This document shows positions 34,219-47,481 of a DNA stretch of 64,000 nucleotides, one piece after another. The position numbers were made by a program, and so were the translations under genes. Every line of letters starts with the position of its first letter. The stretch's first letter is position 1. Below the pieces are notes generated by a model that was given only the letters and a program-made list of their open reading frames with translations, was not told the origin of the DNA and did not search any database. Source of the stretch: DATMER01 sp034667225 (GTDB taxonomy: Bacteria > Acidobacteriota > Thermoanaerobaculia > Multivoradales > UBA5704); the NCBI GenBank assembly GCA_034667225.1, contig JAXDKG010000066.1, positions 1 through 64,000 of the forward strand, read 5' to 3'.

Positions 34219-36079
34219 TCGACTCCAGAATTTCGTGGATCTTTTCGAAGAGCTCTTGCCGGGTGAAGGGCTTTCCCTGGACCTTGGAATAGGAGATGAC
34301 GTCCTTGAGGTAGCGCGCCCTGAGGAGCAGAGAGAGCTGTCCGAGGTTCATTTCCGGCACGAGCACCTTGTCGAAGCGCGAGAGCAGCTCGCCGAGGTTG
34401 GACGGGAACGGGTTCAGGTGGCGCAGGTGGGCGCGGCTGGCCCGCAGGCCGAGCTTGCGCGCGCTGTTGACCGCGCCGGTGATGGCGCCGGAGGTCGAGC
34501 CCCAGCCGAGGACCAGCAGCTCGCCGCTCTCGTCGCCATGTACCTGGATCGGCGGAATATCGCTGGCGATCCGGGCCACCTTGTCGGCCCGCATGTTGAC
34601 CATCCTCTCGTGGTTCATCGGATCGTAGGAAACGTTGCCGGTGACTTCTTCTTTCTCGATGCCGCCGATCCGGTGCTCCAGGCCCGGCGTGCCGGGGATG
34701 GCCCAGGGACGGGCGAGCGTCTCGGGGTTGCGCTCGTAGGCCTTGAACCCCTCGGGGTTCGTGCGGAACTCGATCTGCAGGTCGGGGAGGTTCTCCGTTT
34801 GCGGCAGCCTCCAGGGCTCGGAGCCCGTGGCGATGTAGCCGTCGGAGAGGATCACGACCGGCGTCATGTACTTGGTGGCGATCCGCACCGCCTCGATGGC
34901 CACGTCGAAGCAGTCCTTCGGCGAGGAGGCCGCGATGATCGGCAGAGGCGACTCGCCGTTGCGGCCGAACATGACCTGGAGGAGGTCCGCCTGCTCGGTC
35001 TTGGTGGGCAGGCCGGTCGAGGGGCCGCCGCGCTGGATGTTGCAGACGATCAGCGGCAATTCAGTCATGACTGCCAGGTTCATGGCCTCGGACTTGAGGG
35101 CGATGCCCGGGCCCGAGGAGGCGGTCACGCCCAGGGCGCCACCGAAGGAGGCGCCGATCGCCGCGCAGACCGCCGCGATCTCGTCCTCGGCCTGGAAGGT
35201 GACCACGCCGTAGTTCTTGAAGTGCGCCAGCTCGTGGAGCACGTCGGAGGCCGGGGTGATCGGGTAGGCGCCCAAATAGAGCGGCAGGCCGCTCTGCCGG
35301 CTGGCCGCGATCAGGCCGATGGCAAGGGCCGTGTTGCCCGTGATGTTGCGGTAGAGGCCGGGCTCCAGGGCCGCGGCCGGCACCTCGTAGCGCGTGTGGA
35401 ACACCTCGGTGATGTCGCAGTAGTTCCAGCCCGCCTTGAGCACCTTGACGTTGGCATCGGCGATCAGCGGCTTCTTGGCGAACTGCTGGTTGAGCCAGGC
35501 GATCGTGTTGTCCAGCGGCCGGCTGAACAGCCAGTAGCACATGCCGAGGGCGAACATGTTCTTGCAGCGGTCCATCGACTTGTTGTCGAGGCCGCTCCCC
35601 TCCAGGGTGCGCCGGTTGATGGCGGTCAAGGGCACCTGGAAGACACGGAAGCCGCCGAGGCTGCCGTCCTCCAAGGGGTTAACGGTATACCCGGCGCGGG
35701 CGAAGTTGCGCTCGTTGAACTCGTCGGTGTTGACGATGACGACCCCGTTGGGCTTGAGGTCCTTGATTTCCTTCTTGAGCGCCGCCGGGTTCATGGCCAC
35801 CAGCACGTCAGGCGCGTCGCCCGGGGTGTGGATGTCATAGTCGGCGATGCGGACCTGGAACGCGGAGACGCCGGGCAGGGTGCCGGCGGGCGCGCGGATC
35901 TCGGCCGGGAAGTCGGGCAGGGTCGAAAGGTCGTTGCCGATCATCGCCGAGGTGTTCGTGAACTGGGTACCCGTCATCTGCATGCCGTCGCCCGAGTCGC
36001 CGGCGAAGCGGATGACCACCTCGTCGAGCTTCTCGTGGGCGACGTCACGCGTCTCTTTTTCTGCGACAGTCGTGCTCAT
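34202..36079 (-). CDS. korA: 2-oxoacid:acceptor oxidoreductase, fused gamma-alpha subunit
   Basis: A 625-residue fusion. Residues about 25-200 are the gamma domain (RFAGDSGDGMQMTGTQF), which binds CoA; residues about 245-600 are the alpha pyrimidine-binding domain (GAYPITPASDVLHELA and SSGPGIALKSEAMNLAV). This gamma-alpha plus beta layout is that of 2-oxoglutarate:ferredoxin oxidoreductases, though the 2-oxoacid is not proven. No separate ferredoxin-type delta subunit is present. A GAGAGGA ribosome site precedes the ATG. It is the first gene of a two-gene operon. Confidence 0.93.
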
Positions 36080-36333
36080 GATCCTCTCTTCCGGGGAAGG
36101 GGAGCGGTCCCCTTAGGGGAAACAGGAAAAAACCGGCTGACATTGCCGATCGCGGCGCGATCTTACCAGAGAGGCAGCTTCAGGCCATGCTCTCCAGCTC
36201 GCGGACCGTCTGGTCGAAAAGGGCGCGTACGCCATACGCAGAGCGAACAGCCCTGAAAAGAGTTTGCAGCTTCATTACACTGGCTCAAGTGCATCTCGGG
36301 AAGCAGGCGTGACAAGGCTTTATCAACAATTCT

Positions 36334-36801
36334 TCACTGTGGCGTGCTTTGGAAGCCGCCAGGAGGTGTCATTGGGCGCCGCATGAGGACGACATTTAGA
36401 CCGCGTTCTCGATACCCGGCGAGCCTCTCGGCCAGGAACACGGGCGCCAGTTCTGGCGGCTGTAATTCGAAGCCCTGGCTGCCATAGAAAGCGACCAGGT
36501 GCGAATACGGGATGCAATAGCATTCCTGTCCACCGAGCTCGGCGACAAAGGTTTCCAGGAGCCGTGTGCCGACACCTTGGCGGCGAGCGTTGGGCGCAAC
36601 TTGCATCCCTCTGAGCATGGTGGTCCCGTGCTCGTGTGTGAGACGAACAAGCCCCAGGAGCTCCCCCGCGCCCTCGGCTACAAAGATGGTATCCGCGGAG
36701 TCCGCGCCGCCGCCATAGCCCCAGGCTGCGTACATGGTCCGCACGCGCTCAAGCTCATCCGGGGCGGCAATTCGGACGCTCAGGTCCCTCATCGGGCGCA
36801 T
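36334..36801 (-). CDS. GNAT-family N-acetyltransferase
   Basis: About 155 residues from the ATG at 36801. The acetyl-CoA binding motif is VAPNARRQGVGTRLLETF (R/Q-x-x-G-x-G/A), preceded by the beta4 strand LRGMQV and followed by FYGSQGFEL typical of motif B. The acceptor is unknown. An in-frame extension upstream to 36873 enters the repeat array and is unlikely to be coding. The gene is isolated: korA lies upstream on the chromosome and a 21-bp array flanks its 5' side. Confidence 0.8.
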   Translation of the reverse strand: MRPMRDLSVRIAAPDELERVRTMYAAWGYGGGADSADTIFVAEGAGELLGLVRLTHEHGTTMLRGMQVAPNARRQGVGTRLLETFVAELGGQECYCIPYSHLVAFYGSQGFELQPPELAPVFLAERLAGYRERGLNVVLMRRPMTPPGGFQSTPQ

Positions 36802-36840
36802 GGCGCATTCTAGCCTTGCCGTCCGCTCAGCGCCGAGCGG

Positions 36841-37220
36841 GTGGTGGCTCAAACGAGTGGTGGGCGGCTCCAACGGCTGGGTAGGCGGCTCAAACGAGCC
36901 GTTTGAGGCGTCTACCCACTGGGTAGCTCGCGCAAACGAGCGGGTTGGTGGCTCAAACGAGTGGTTGGCGGCTCCAACGGCTGGATTGGCGGCTCAAACG
37001 AGCCGTTTGAGGCGTCTACCCACTGGGTAGCTCGCGCAAACGAGCGGGTTGGTGGCTCAAACGAGTAGTTGGCGGCTCCAACGGCTGGATTGGCGGCTCA
37101 AACGAGTCATTTGAGGCGTCTACCCACTGGGTAGCTCGCGCAAACGAGCGGTTGCTGGCTCAAACGAGTGGGTGGGCGGCTCCAACGGCTGGGTAGGCGG
37201 TTCAAACGAGGGCGGGGGCG
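36841..37220. repeat. 21-bp tandem array C with a 104-bp higher-order repeat
   Basis: Units of 20-22 bp of five kinds alternate in a fixed order, making a 104-bp higher-order repeat that starts at 36863, 36967, 37071 and 37175 (exact spacing each time, last copy partial). Sub-units carry palindromes such as CTACCCACTGGGTAG and CTCAAACGAGCCGTTTGAG. Copies of the higher-order repeat are nearly identical, far more so than units within arrays A and B, so this amplification is recent. Frames through it are not genes. Confidence 0.95.
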
Positions 37221-37319
37221 GGGCCGGGGCGGAGGGAGCCGCCCCGGGGGAGTTGGTGGGAGATGTGGAGAGTTACGCTGTCACTTGGAGATACGCGAAA
37301 GCTCTCCCCCACCCGCCAC

Positions 37320-42263
<4,944 letters not shown>

Positions 42264-42296
42264 GGCTTTCAGGCTCTAAAGAGAAAAGGACATCGC

Positions 42297-42318
42297 GGGA
42301 GGCCGATAGCGGCCTCCC
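42297..42318 (-). terminator. Probable terminator between nuoI and the NRPS
   Basis: A perfect 9-bp-arm hairpin (GGGAGGCCG, four-base loop ATAG, CGGCCTCCC) lies 69 bp past the nuoI stop. On the minus strand it is followed after eight bases by CCTTTTCTCTTT, a weak T-rich tract. It likely separates nuo transcription from the NRPS gene. Confidence 0.6.
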
Positions 42319-42387
42319 CGACCTATATACATGTACAGGGTGTGCAGGCTTGGTCCGCCCGGGACAAGAGGGGCGGAAGGAGAGGGC

Positions 42388-43041
42388 CTACGCCCGGCCG
42401 CGCGCTGCGGTCTCTTCGAGATCCTGGGCGCGCTTGGCCGCGGCCACGATGTCGAAGGCTTCGCGCCGCATCTTGGAGCGCTTGGCGTCCTCCTCCGGGA
42501 ACCGCGGACGGTAGCCGAGCTGGCTCTCGTCGAAAGTGAAGGGCTTCATCAGGTCGTTCTTGCCGACGATCGACTGCTCGCGCGTGAAGTAGGCCATGTC
42601 GTAGTTGTTGCTCATGATGATGGCCTCTTCCGGGCAGGCGTCCACGCAGTAGCCGCAGAAGATGCAGCGCAGCATGTCGATCTCGTAGACGACCGGGTAC
42701 TTCTCGATGTTGACGTCCGGATGCTCGGCGGCCTCGATGTGGATGCACTCGGCCGGGCAGTTCTGAGCGCAGAGATAGCAGGCCACGCAACGCAGCGAGC
42801 CGTCCGGACGGCTGGTCAGGATGTGATGGCCGCGGAACCGGTGGCTGTAGTCGCGCCGCTTCTCCGGATATTCGATGGTGTAGCTCTTCCCGCGCCCCAG
42901 GAGATTGCGGACGAAGTGCCGGAGCGTGACCATCAGACCGCCGATGAGCGGCAGGTAGAGGCGCTCCGCCAGACCGGGCTTGTACGGCTTGAGCTCGGTG
43001 GGATAGGGCTCTCTCAGCATCGGCCTCTGAGTGGGGGTCAT
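42388..43041 (-). CDS. nuoI: NADH-quinone oxidoreductase subunit I
   Basis: A 217-residue 8Fe ferredoxin-type subunit of complex I. Two [4Fe-4S] motifs are complete: CVACYLCAQNCP and CIFCGYCVDACP. The C-terminal tail (about 160-217) is longer than in E. coli and helical/charged. It carries electrons (clusters N6a/N6b) towards NuoB. The start overlaps the nuoCD stop (ATGA), so nuoB-nuoCD-nuoI is one operon. Confidence 0.95.
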   Translation of the reverse strand: MTPTQRPMLREPYPTELKPYKPGLAERLYLPLIGGLMVTLRHFVRNLLGRGKSYTIEYPEKRRDYSHRFRGHHILTSRPDGSLRCVACYLCAQNCPAECIHIEAAEHPDVNIEKYPVVYEIDMLRCIFCGYCVDACPEEAIIMSNNYDMAYFTREQSIVGKNDLMKPFTFDESQLGYRPRFPEEDAKRSKMRREAFDIVAAAKRAQDLEETAARGRA

Positions 43042-44756
43042 CGTTCAAGCTCTCCTGCAATGATGTTCAGTCCGCCGAGCGACACGATGGAGTCGGAGAG
43101 GGACCCGCCGTTGATTAGCCGCGGGAAGGTCTGGAAGAGTTGGAAGCACGGCCCGCGGGCGTGCAGCCGGTAGGGCTTGCCCGTGCCGTCGCTGATGGCG
43201 TAGAAGCCCAGCTCGCCGTTGGCTCCCTCGACCATCGAGTACAGCTCGCCCGCCGGCACCTGGATGCCGTCCATGATCAGCTTGAAGTGATAGATCATGG
43301 CTTCCATCTGGTTGTAGGCGGCGTCCTTGGGCGGCAGGGCCACGTGCGGATCGTTCACGATGTGCGGGCCTTCGGGCATGCCGCGGTCCAGGAGCTGGCG
43401 GATGATCTTGAGCGACTCGCGGATCTCCATCATGCGGATGCGGTAGCGGTCGTAGACGTCGCCGCCGTAGAGGACCGGCACTTCCCAGTCCAGCGTGTCA
43501 TAGAGGTCGTAAGGATGGGCGCGGCGCACATCGTAGGGCACGCCGCTCGCGCGCAGGCAGGGTCCGGTCCAGCCCCAGTCGACCGCTTCGGCGCCGGTGA
43601 TGGCGGCGACGCCCACGGATCGATCGAGCCAGATGCGGTTCCTGTCGACCAGCTTCTCAACGTCCTCGACGAAGGCCGGGATGATCTCCAGCAGGGTGCG
43701 CGAACGCTCCATGAAGTCGGGCGGCAGGTCGTGGATCAGGCCGCCGATGCGGCAGGCCGAGACGGTCAGGCGCGCGCCGCAGACCGATTCCAGGAGGCCG
43801 TAGATCTCCTCGCGCGGCTGGAACATGTACCAGAAGTTGGTCAGCGCGCCGGCGTCCACCAGCGTCGTGCCGTTGCAGACGCAGTGGTCCATGATGCGCG
43901 AGAACTCGGACAGGATGGTCCGCGCCCAGACCGCCTTGGGCGGCACCTCGACCCCGAGCATCTGCTCGACCGTCCGGCAGTAGCCCACGTTGTTGATGAA
44001 CGAGGAGCAGTAGTTCAGCCGGTCGGTGTAGGGGATCACCTGCTGCCAGCTGTGGGTCTCCGACATCTTCTCGAAGCAGCGGTGCAGGTAGCCGATCTCG
44101 ACGTCGGAAGCGACGATGGTCTCGCCGTCCATGACGGCCATGAGGCGGAAGGTGCCATGCATGGCCGGATGGGACGGACCGATGTTGACCGTCATGCGCT
44201 CGAAGAGGTCGTCATCCCCCTCGGGCAGGTCGAAATGGGGCTTGTAGATCTTGTCCTCGGTGAGGATCCAGCGCCGCGCCGGATCGTAGTCCTTGCGCAG
44301 AGGGTGCCCCTGGAAGCCCTCGTGGCAGAGGATGCGCCGCAGGTTCGGGTGACCGTCGAACTTGAACCCGAACATGTCGTAGGCCTCGCGCTCGGGCCAG
44401 TCGGCGCCGCGCCAGACCGGGAGGAGCGACGGGAGGACGATGTCGTCCTCTTTCATGGGGACCTTCAGGCGCAGGCGGGCGCCGCGCTGGACCGAATAGA
44501 GATGGTAGATGGCCTCGAAGCGCTCCACCCGGTCGGGGAAGTCGACGCCGCAGAGGTCCAGCAGCATGTCGAACTGCGTGGCCGGGTTCTGCTTGAGCTC
44601 CCGGCAGAGGTCGACCAGGACGTCGCGGCGGACGATCCAGGTCGGCTGATCCAATCCGTCCTGGCGCTCGACGCTCCCCTGGGGGAACTTCGCGCGGATG
44701 GCTTCCAGCTCAGAGGTAGCAGTATCAGCGGTTGGCGGCGGCGGGAGCGTCTGCAC
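43038..44756 (-). CDS. nuoCD: NADH-quinone oxidoreductase fused subunit C/D
   Basis: A natural fusion of about 572 residues. The C part (about 20-185) shows the NuoC signature WPEREAYDMFGFKFDGHPNLRR in segments; the D part (about 195-572) shows NIGPSHPAMHGTFR, EIGYLHRCFEK and the quinone-site region. The start chosen is GTG at 44756, inside the nuoB 3' end and preceded by AAGGAGA; an in-frame ATG at 44801 would add 15 basic residues and is less likely. Fusion of C and D is known from several phyla. It couples NuoB and NuoI in the Q module. Confidence 0.92.
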   Translation of the reverse strand: MQTLPPPPTADTATSELEAIRAKFPQGSVERQDGLDQPTWIVRRDVLVDLCRELKQNPATQFDMLLDLCGVDFPDRVERFEAIYHLYSVQRGARLRLKVPMKEDDIVLPSLLPVWRGADWPEREAYDMFGFKFDGHPNLRRILCHEGFQGHPLRKDYDPARRWILTEDKIYKPHFDLPEGDDDLFERMTVNIGPSHPAMHGTFRLMAVMDGETIVASDVEIGYLHRCFEKMSETHSWQQVIPYTDRLNYCSSFINNVGYCRTVEQMLGVEVPPKAVWARTILSEFSRIMDHCVCNGTTLVDAGALTNFWYMFQPREEIYGLLESVCGARLTVSACRIGGLIHDLPPDFMERSRTLLEIIPAFVEDVEKLVDRNRIWLDRSVGVAAITGAEAVDWGWTGPCLRASGVPYDVRRAHPYDLYDTLDWEVPVLYGGDVYDRYRIRMMEIRESLKIIRQLLDRGMPEGPHIVNDPHVALPPKDAAYNQMEAMIYHFKLIMDGIQVPAGELYSMVEGANGELGFYAISDGTGKPYRLHARGPCFQLFQTFPRLINGGSLSDSIVSLGGLNIIAGELER

Positions 44757-45264
44757 TCTCGAAGCTCTCCTTTTCCGGTTCGGACTGCTGCGCGCGCACA
44801 TGGTGGCGCTTGCGGTCGCGGGACACCTTCTCCTTGAGCTGGAGGATGCCGTAGATCAGCCCCTCCGGCGTCGGCGGGCAGCCCGGGACGTAGATGTCGA
44901 CCGGGATGATCTCGTCGATTCCCTGCATCACGTGATAAGCCCGGTAGAAGCCGCCCGAGCAGGCGCAGGCGCCCATCGAGATGACCCACTTGGGGTCGGC
45001 CATCTGGTCGTAGATCTTCTTGAGGACCGGCGCCATCTTGTCGTTGATGGTGCCCGCCACCAGCAGGACGTCGCTCTGCCGGGGCGAGAAGCGCACCACT
45101 TCCGAACCGAAACGGGCCAGGTCGTAGTGGCTCGATACCGTGCCCATGAACTCGATGGCGCAGCAGGCGGTCCCGAACGGGAAGGGCCAGAACGAGTTGC
45201 GCGTCGCCCAGTCCTCGAGGTTCTCGAATTTGGTGGTAACCCAGCTTTCTCCGATCATGTTCAT
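44725..45264 (-). CDS. nuoB: NADH-quinone oxidoreductase subunit B
   Basis: A 179-residue subunit with the N2 [4Fe-4S] ligands: the tandem Cys in GTACCAIEF, GACACSGG and PGCPPTPEG. It is the last electron carrier before quinone. The final 25 residues are a low-complexity charged tail overlapped by the nuoCD start. No nuoA precedes it and the membrane-arm genes are absent here, so complex I genes are split over several loci. Confidence 0.95.
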   Translation of the reverse strand: MNMIGESWVTTKFENLEDWATRNSFWPFPFGTACCAIEFMGTVSSHYDLARFGSEVVRFSPRQSDVLLVAGTINDKMAPVLKKIYDQMADPKWVISMGACACSGGFYRAYHVMQGIDEIIPVDIYVPGCPPTPEGLIYGILQLKEKVSRDRKRHHVRAQQSEPEKESFESADAPAAANR

Positions 45265-45335
45265 AGACTTCCTACCTCTCGCCGGGACAGTCTACCACCG
45301 ATTCGTGACACTCGTCACAAGCTCCATAAGTCCTG

Positions 45336-45971
45336 TCATGCCAGTCCCTTGGCCTGCGCGTACACCGCCAGCTCCAGCCGCCCGTCCACCGCCAGCTTCT
45401 GGTAGATATTGTGCAGGTGGATCTTGACCGTTCCCTCGCTGATCAGGAGCTCCTCGGCGATGGCGCGGTTGCGCAGGCCGCGGGCCACCATGCGTACGAT
45501 CTCCAGCTCGCGGGGGGTCAGGAGCTGGGCGACCTCCTTCCTCCCCTCGTCCTGATGCAGGAGCTTGGTCACGATGCGGCTCACCGAGCCCTTGTCGAGC
45601 CAGCTCCCGCCGGCGTGGACCTCGCGCACGGCTTCCAGGAGCAGGTGAGGCGCCATCTCCTTGAGCACCACCCCGCCGACCCCCAGCCGCAGCGCCTCCA
45701 CAAGCTGCTCCTCTTCCACCGCCGCGGTCAGCAGGACCACCCGGGTGGCAAGATTCTCCTGGCGGACCGTCCGCAATACCGCGAGGCCATCCAGGCGCGG
45801 CATGCGGACGTCCAGGACCAGGACGTCCGGCCTGTGGGCGCGCACCTCGCGCAGCGCCTCCTCGCCGTCGCGGCAGCGCGCCACGACGTCGAAGTCGGGC
45901 TCCACCCGGAAGAGCTGCACCAGGCCGTCCAGGACGATGGGATGGTCGTCGGCAAGGATCAGGCGGATCAT
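45336..45971 (-). CDS. NarL/LuxR-type response regulator
   Basis: A 211-residue response regulator. Receiver domain about 1-118: LILADDHPIVLDGL supplies the acidic pair, VLVLDVRMPRLDG the phospho-acceptor Asp, and VVLKEMAP the conserved Lys. A LuxR-type helix-turn-helix follows (about 148-208; LTPRELEIVRMVARGLRNRAIAEEL in pieces). The ATG overlaps the kinase stop, so the pair is translated together. Target genes are unknown; the divergent subtilase gene is a candidate. Confidence 0.92.
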   Translation of the reverse strand: MIRLILADDHPIVLDGLVQLFRVEPDFDVVARCRDGEEALREVRAHRPDVLVLDVRMPRLDGLAVLRTVRQENLATRVVLLTAAVEEEQLVEALRLGVGGVVLKEMAPHLLLEAVREVHAGGSWLDKGSVSRIVTKLLHQDEGRKEVAQLLTPRELEIVRMVARGLRNRAIAEELLISEGTVKIHLHNIYQKLAVDGRLELAVYAQAKGLA

Positions 45972-45972
45972 C

Positions 45973-47157
45973 TCAGGCCTCGCAACAGGGAAGGTCGATC
46001 TCCAGGCGCGCCCCCCTGGCACTGGACTCCAGCTCCAGGCTGCCGTCCAGGGAGGCGACCCTCTCGAACAGGTTGCGCGGCCCCACCGTCCCCTCGGCCA
46101 GCTCGGCGTGGGTGAGCCGGCCCTCGAAGGGGAAGCCGCGGCCGTTGTCCGCCACCGTGATGAAGAGCCGGTCCCTCTCCCGGCGGATCACCAGGCGCAC
46201 GGCCGAAGCCTCTCCATGCCGCGCGGCGTTGACCAGCGACTCCCGCACGACGTTGTAGACCTCCCGCGCCAGCGTTTCCGGCATCGGGTCCTCCAATCCG
46301 TCGGCGCGCAGCTCGGCCCGCAGCCCCCACTCCAGCTCGATCCGGTGCACCAGCTCGGTCACCCGGAAAGCGAGGCTCACCTCGGCCTGCGACCGGGGCC
46401 GGGGCTTGAGCTCCTGGATGAAGAAGCGGAGGTCGCGCTGCTCCAGCGTGAGCAGCCGCTGCACGGACTCGAGCGATTCGCGGGCCGCGCGGGGATCTTT
46501 CTCCAGAAGGCTCCGCACGGCCGCGAGCCTCAGGCCGACCCCGGTCAGCGACTGCAGCACGCCATCGTGGAGGTCGCGCGCCACCCGGATCCGCTCCTCC
46601 GTGCCCGCCGCCTCGGCGTACAGGAGGGAGATCTCGCGCCGGGTCCGCTCCTCGTGGAAGCCCATGTAGGCCATCATGACCGCGATCAATGCCAGATAGA
46701 TGCCGCGCACGGCCAGCGGATGGGCGTTGAAGCCCGGTTCCTTGAGGATCAGATAGAGGCCGATCGCCAGAAAGGAGATCAGAGAGGCCGCCGCGGTCCA
46801 CAGCGCTCCGCGCCACTGCCAGCGCAGGGTGGCGCAGATCACGGCGAAGATAAAGTAGGCGATGAACGGGTTCGTCGTCCCGGCGGTGAAGAACAGCATC
46901 ATCGAGAAGAAGGCCAGATCGATCGCCTGGGTTGCAAGCCGGTGGCGCTCGGAGCTGGTGCCCGAGCGCCAGACCAGCACCGCGATCACCAGGGAGTAGC
47001 CGAGATAGCTCACGAGGAGGCTGTAGGCGACTTCCGGATGCCGGGCGGGTTCGGAGGGGTCGAACCAGACCGCGAGCGCGGAGACGGCCGCGAGCACCAC
47101 CCGCCCGGACGCGATCAGCCTCTCTGCACGGCTCTCGAGCGACTCCAGCGGCTCCAT
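45973..47157 (-). CDS. Membrane sensor histidine kinase (HisKA_3 / NarX-LiaS type)
   Basis: A 394-residue kinase with about five membrane segments (residues 18-175), no large outer loop, then a HisKA_3 dimerisation domain with the phospho-His in RVARDLHDGVLQSL and a HATPase_c domain (VRESLVNAARHGEASAV as N-box, VADNGRGFPF as G1). Little outside the membrane suggests it senses an intramembrane or membrane-derived cue. It forms an operon with the LuxR-type regulator downstream. Confidence 0.92.
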   Translation of the reverse strand: MEPLESLESRAERLIASGRVVLAAVSALAVWFDPSEPARHPEVAYSLLVSYLGYSLVIAVLVWRSGTSSERHRLATQAIDLAFFSMMLFFTAGTTNPFIAYFIFAVICATLRWQWRGALWTAAASLISFLAIGLYLILKEPGFNAHPLAVRGIYLALIAVMMAYMGFHEERTRREISLLYAEAAGTEERIRVARDLHDGVLQSLTGVGLRLAAVRSLLEKDPRAARESLESVQRLLTLEQRDLRFFIQELKPRPRSQAEVSLAFRVTELVHRIELEWGLRAELRADGLEDPMPETLAREVYNVVRESLVNAARHGEASAVRLVIRRERDRLFITVADNGRGFPFEGRLTHAELAEGTVGPRNLFERVASLDGSLELESSARGARLEIDLPCCEA

Positions 47158-47481
47158 CTCAGGCGGATCATACGCCTTGCCGCACCGCGGCTCTAACTAA
47201 CGATAGATTTCCTCGCCTCCCTCGTCTACCTATACTCCCGCTGGCCTGAAACAGGAGATGCCAGAAATCTTTCGGGAAGGGAATTCAGGCTCCCCTTCAA
47301 TTTGTTATATGCGTTGTCTCCTTTTCTCGAATGTCGGGCGCGTGGCTTGGGGAAGACGTTCGGAACCACTCAGCAGATCTGTCCCGCCGCCTGTGCGCGG
47401 CGGCACTCGGACTGATGTCTCTTGTCGGTGTGTGTTCGTCTGAAACCCCTTAGCTGGATCGAGAGATCCGAGGAGAGAGTA
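47158..47481. other. Divergent intergenic region between the kinase and the subtilase
   Basis: About 320 bp upstream of two divergent genes, the kinase (minus) and the subtilase (plus). It is AT-richer around 47295-47340 (CTTCAATTTGTTATATGCG), a possible promoter zone. A GC-rich inverted pair CCGCCTGTGCGCGGCGG (near 47391-47407) could form a hairpin in the subtilase leader. No operator was identified with confidence. Confidence 0.4.

Noticed and set aside
36841..37220. CRISPR array
   Set aside because: Repeats are contiguous without unique spacers, period is 21/104 bp and no cas genes are near.
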